8,213 bases of DNA, taken from contig CAMFSN010000066.1 of NCBI GenBank assembly GCA_945983015.1, positions 1 through 8,213 of the forward strand, written 5' to 3'. The stretch comes from an uncultured Bacteroidales bacterium (GTDB lineage: Bacteria > Bacteroidota > Bacteroidia > Bacteroidales > UBA932). Every line of letters starts with the position of its first letter. The stretch's first letter is position 1. The notes under the pieces are model-generated. The model was given only the letters and a program-made list of their open reading frames with translations. It was not told the DNA's origin and did no database searches. Of the stretch, positions 6,283 to 8,213 are shown piece by piece. The position numbers and the translations under genes were made by a program.

Positions 6283-7413
6283 ATGAAATTTCGATTGGAA
6301 TGTCAGGATACCGGATCGGCAGCCAGAGTCGGCGTGCTCGAAACCGATCACGGCAGTATACATACTCCCATTTTTATGCCTGTGGGTACCGTGGGCTCCG
6401 TTAAGGGTGTCTATCATCACGACCTGAAGGATGACATCAAGGCGGAGATTATATTGGGGAATACCTATCACCTTTATTTGAGACCGGGGCTGGACATCCT
6501 GAAGGCCGCGGGGGGCCTGCATAAATTCGAGAGTTGGGACAGACCCATCCTTACGGACAGTGGTGGATTTCAAGTTTTTTCTCTCAGTCCTATCCGTAAA
6601 CTCAGCGAGAAAGGCTGCCTTTTCCGCTCCCATATAGACGGGTCCAAGCACGAGTTTACCCCTGAGAACAATGTTGATACTCAGCGTATTATCGGAGCGG
6701 ATATAATGATGGCTCTCGACGAGTGTTGCCCTGGAGATGCGGATTATGCCTATGCCCGCAAGTCTTTGGATTTGACTAAGAATTGGCTGGAAAGATATGC
6801 GGAGCATTTCGATGCCACCAGCCCTCTCTATGGTTACGAGCAGACTTTTTTCCCTATCATTCAGGGTTGTGTATATCCGGATTTGAGGCTGGAAGCGGCA
6901 GAGCACGCCGCCCGTTTCGCGCAGATAGGTCTGGCTATAGGAGGATTGGCAGTGGGAGAGCCGACCGAGAAGATGTATGAGGTGCTGGATTTGCTAAGTC
7001 CCGTCCTGCCTAGGGACAAGGCCCGTTACCTGATGGGGGTGGGGACACCCGCGAACCTTCTGGAGGGTATAGCCAGGGGAGTGGATATGTTTGACTGTGT
7101 GATGCCTACCCGTAACGGAAGAAATGGAATGCTCTTTACCTGGAACGGGATTATGAATATGCGCAATGCCAAGTGGGAGAATGATTTCTCGGAATTGGAT
7201 CCGGCTGGGACATCCTTTGTGGATCATTGTTATTCAAAGGCTTACCTGAGGCATCTGTTTATAGCGGGAGAGCTTTTCGCGGGGATGATAGCCAGCGAGC
7301 ATAACCTGGCTTTCTATCTGGATGTGGTTCGGCAGGCGAGAGCCCATATCCAGGCTGGAGATTTCACTTCCTGGAAGGACTCTGTTATTCCTAAAATCAG
7401 TTCGAGATTATGA
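6283..7413 (+). CDS. tgt: tRNA-guanine(34) transglycosylase (queuosine synthesis)
   Basis: Exchanges guanine-34 in the anticodon of GUN tRNAs (Asp, Asn, His, Tyr) for the queuosine precursor preQ1. Starting at ATG 6283 the protein has 376 residues, a normal length; a GTG at 6259 would add eight residues but lies upstream of the -7 box. Visible motifs: T-D-S-G-G-F-Q-V-F-S-L with Asp92, M-A-L-D-E-C with Asp146 in the base pocket, Q-G-C, G-G-L-A-V-G-E-P (220-227), M-G-V-G-T-P, and M-F-D-C-V-M-P-T-R with the nucleophile Asp271. Oddity: the zinc-site pattern C-x-C-x-x-C is absent; the aligned segment reads A-G-T-S-F-V-D-H-C-Y-S-K-A-Y-L, and only the fourth ligand, His340 (S-E-H-N-L), remains. From memory other Bacteroidetes Tgt proteins look similar, so this is probably lineage-typical and not damage. 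The last codon overlaps the next gene by ATGA. Confidence 0.96.
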   Translation: MKFRLECQDTGSAARVGVLETDHGSIHTPIFMPVGTVGSVKGVYHHDLKDDIKAEIILGNTYHLYLRPGLDILKAAGGLHKFESWDRPILTDSGGFQVFSLSPIRKLSEKGCLFRSHIDGSKHEFTPENNVDTQRIIGADIMMALDECCPGDADYAYARKSLDLTKNWLERYAEHFDATSPLYGYEQTFFPIIQGCVYPDLRLEAAEHAARFAQIGLAIGGLAVGEPTEKMYEVLDLLSPVLPRDKARYLMGVGTPANLLEGIARGVDMFDCVMPTRNGRNGMLFTWNGIMNMRNAKWENDFSELDPAGTSFVDHCYSKAYLRHLFIAGELFAGMIASEHNLAFYLDVVRQARAHIQAGDFTSWKDSVIPKISSRL

Positions 7414-8213
7414 TAGGATTGCGTCCAAAGAGACTGGATTGGTATATATTCAAGAGCTTTCTGATGACTTTCTTCGTGGCTCTGATTCTGATTATCGGAA
7501 TCGTCATCATCTTCGACATTTCGGAGAAAATCGATGATTTCGTGAAGAATGAGGCGCCCTTGAAGGCTATCATTTTCGATTATTATCTGAATTTCATTCC
7601 TTACTTTGTGAATATGTTCAGCCCGCTCTTCGTCTTCATTACGGTGGTCTTTTACACTTCGAGACAGGCTGCCAATTCTGAAATAATTGCCATCCTTTCC
7701 GGAGGTGTGAGCTATCACCGTATGATGGTGCCCTACCTTGCAGCCGCTACCATCATCACTGCCTTGTCCCTGGTGCTGAACCTTTTCGTGATCCCGCATT
7801 CGAATACGGTGAGGCTGGAGTTTGAGCAGACTTATGTGAAGAGCCGTAATTCTAACAAGAGCAGGAATGTACATTATCAGATAGCTCCAGGGGAGTTTGT
7901 ATATGTGGAGTCCTTCAGTAATTGGAATAAGACCGCCTATAAGTTCACTCTCGAGAGTGTCAGGGATAACAAGCTGGTCAGCAAGCTTTCGGCTGATTCT
8001 GCAGTTTGGGACAGTACTATGGATGGCTGGAGGCTGAGGCGTTACTGCCTGAGGGAGTATTCTGATGGATTGGAGGATAAGGTGGAGTGCGGAGAGCGTC
8101 TGGACACGGTCATAGCTCTAAAATTGTCAGATTTTTACTTTAATGACAAGACCGTTCAGACTTTGTCCATTAAGAAATTAGATGAGTTGATAGATACTCA
8201 GAAGATGAGGGGA
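7410..8213 (+). CDS. LptF/LptG-family permease (YjgP/YjgQ), 3'-truncated by window end
   Basis: Inner-membrane component of the LptB2FG ABC transporter that extracts lipopolysaccharide from the inner membrane. The ATG at 7410 overlaps the tgt stop (ATGA), and the frame stays open to the window end (268 codons). The start L-D-W-Y-I-F-K-S-F-L is the standard family beginning, followed by TM1 (about 13-35), a cytoplasmic D-I-S-E-K-I-D-D-F turn, TM2 (about 55-85) ending in F-Y-T-S-R-Q-A-A-N-S-E-I-I-A-I-L-S-G-G-V-S, which holds the coupling-helix region contacting LptB, and TM3 (about 100-125). From about residue 130 the chain is the periplasmic beta-jellyroll (I-A-P-G-E-F-V-Y-V-E, Y-K-F-T-L-E-S-V). 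The last three helices lie beyond the window, so LptF and LptG cannot be told apart. Confidence 0.93.
   Translation, partial: MIGLRPKRLDWYIFKSFLMTFFVALILIIGIVIIFDISEKIDDFVKNEAPLKAIIFDYYLNFIPYFVNMFSPLFVFITVVFYTSRQAANSEIIAILSGGVSYHRMMVPYLAAATIITALSLVLNLFVIPHSNTVRLEFEQTYVKSRNSNKSRNVHYQIAPGEFVYVESFSNWNKTAYKFTLESVRDNKLVSKLSADSAVWDSTMDGWRLRRYCLREYSDGLEDKVECGERLDTVIALKLSDFYFNDKTVQTLSIKKLDELIDTQKMRG
7873..7892 (+). repeat. Copy 2 of a 20-bp exact direct repeat
   Basis: Second copy of the repeat at 4055-4074, inside the LptF/LptG-family gene at the start of its periplasmic domain. It encodes Y-Q-I-A-P-G in a segment (I-A-P-G-E-F-V-Y-V) that is ordinary for this family, so this copy looks native to its gene. 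Confidence 0.9.

Noticed and set aside
6232..6906. 224-codon open frame on the minus strand over the start of tgt
   Set aside because: It is antisense to an unmistakable tgt, shows no family resemblance, and results from codon bias in the opposite strand.
7314..7874. 186-codon open frame on the minus strand over the permease gene
   Set aside because: The plus strand encodes a clear LptF/LptG-family protein here; the antisense product is His- and Gln-rich without recognisable motifs.
1..8213. CRISPR array, tRNA or rRNA genes, insertion sequences
   Set aside because: The window is almost fully covered by confident coding sequence; I saw no regularly spaced repeats, no tRNA-like folds and no transposase.

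Overview
The window reads as a contig end from a member of the Bacteroidales (Bacteroidetes/Bacteroidota). The evidence is a set of FimA/Mfa-type fimbrial lipoproteins, promoter -7 boxes of the Bacteroidetes form TAnnTTTG, absence of clear Shine-Dalgarno sequences, and a tgt gene followed directly by an LptF/LptG-family gene. I cannot name the genus. The first 44 bases are not genomic: they are the last two bases of the Illumina P7 primer, an i7 index (bases 3-10) and the complete Nextera read-2 transposase adapter (bases 11-44). Biological sequence starts at base 45.

Left part, + strand (45-4911): a 5'-truncated ssb gene (short OB-fold protein without the usual acidic C-tail) is followed after 12 bp by a compact three-gene type V pilus locus. 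The order is a FimA-like pilin lipoprotein, a FimB/Mfa2-like anchor lipoprotein, and a 946-residue lipoprotein with an N-terminal fimbrillin-like region that is probably the tip or accessory subunit. Gaps are 12 bp, 15 bp and a 4-bp ATGA overlap, so the block looks like one transcription unit, possibly read from the ssb promoter outside the window. The pilin and the large protein share a Lys-Ser position where P. gingivalis FimA is cut after Arg; the anchor lacks it. This fits a model in which the subunits are exported as lipoproteins, cut and polymerised by strand exchange on a fixed anchor.

Middle, - strand (4919-6211): a NupG-type nucleoside:H+ symporter, convergent with the pilus genes across only 7 bp. 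A 9-bp inverted repeat in the 3' end of the large fimbrial gene may end its transcript.

Right part, + strand (6283-8213): tgt (queuosine synthesis) and an LptF/LptG-family lipopolysaccharide-export permease, overlapping by ATGA and cut by the window end. nupG and tgt diverge from a 71-bp region with a -7 box for each. The tgt box lies so close to its ATG that the mRNA is probably leaderless. The Tgt protein lacks all three cysteines of the family's zinc site.

The housekeeping genes on the right are ordinary apart from those details. The pilus locus is the most interesting part: the family is known, but the large third protein is of a kind whose role is not settled.
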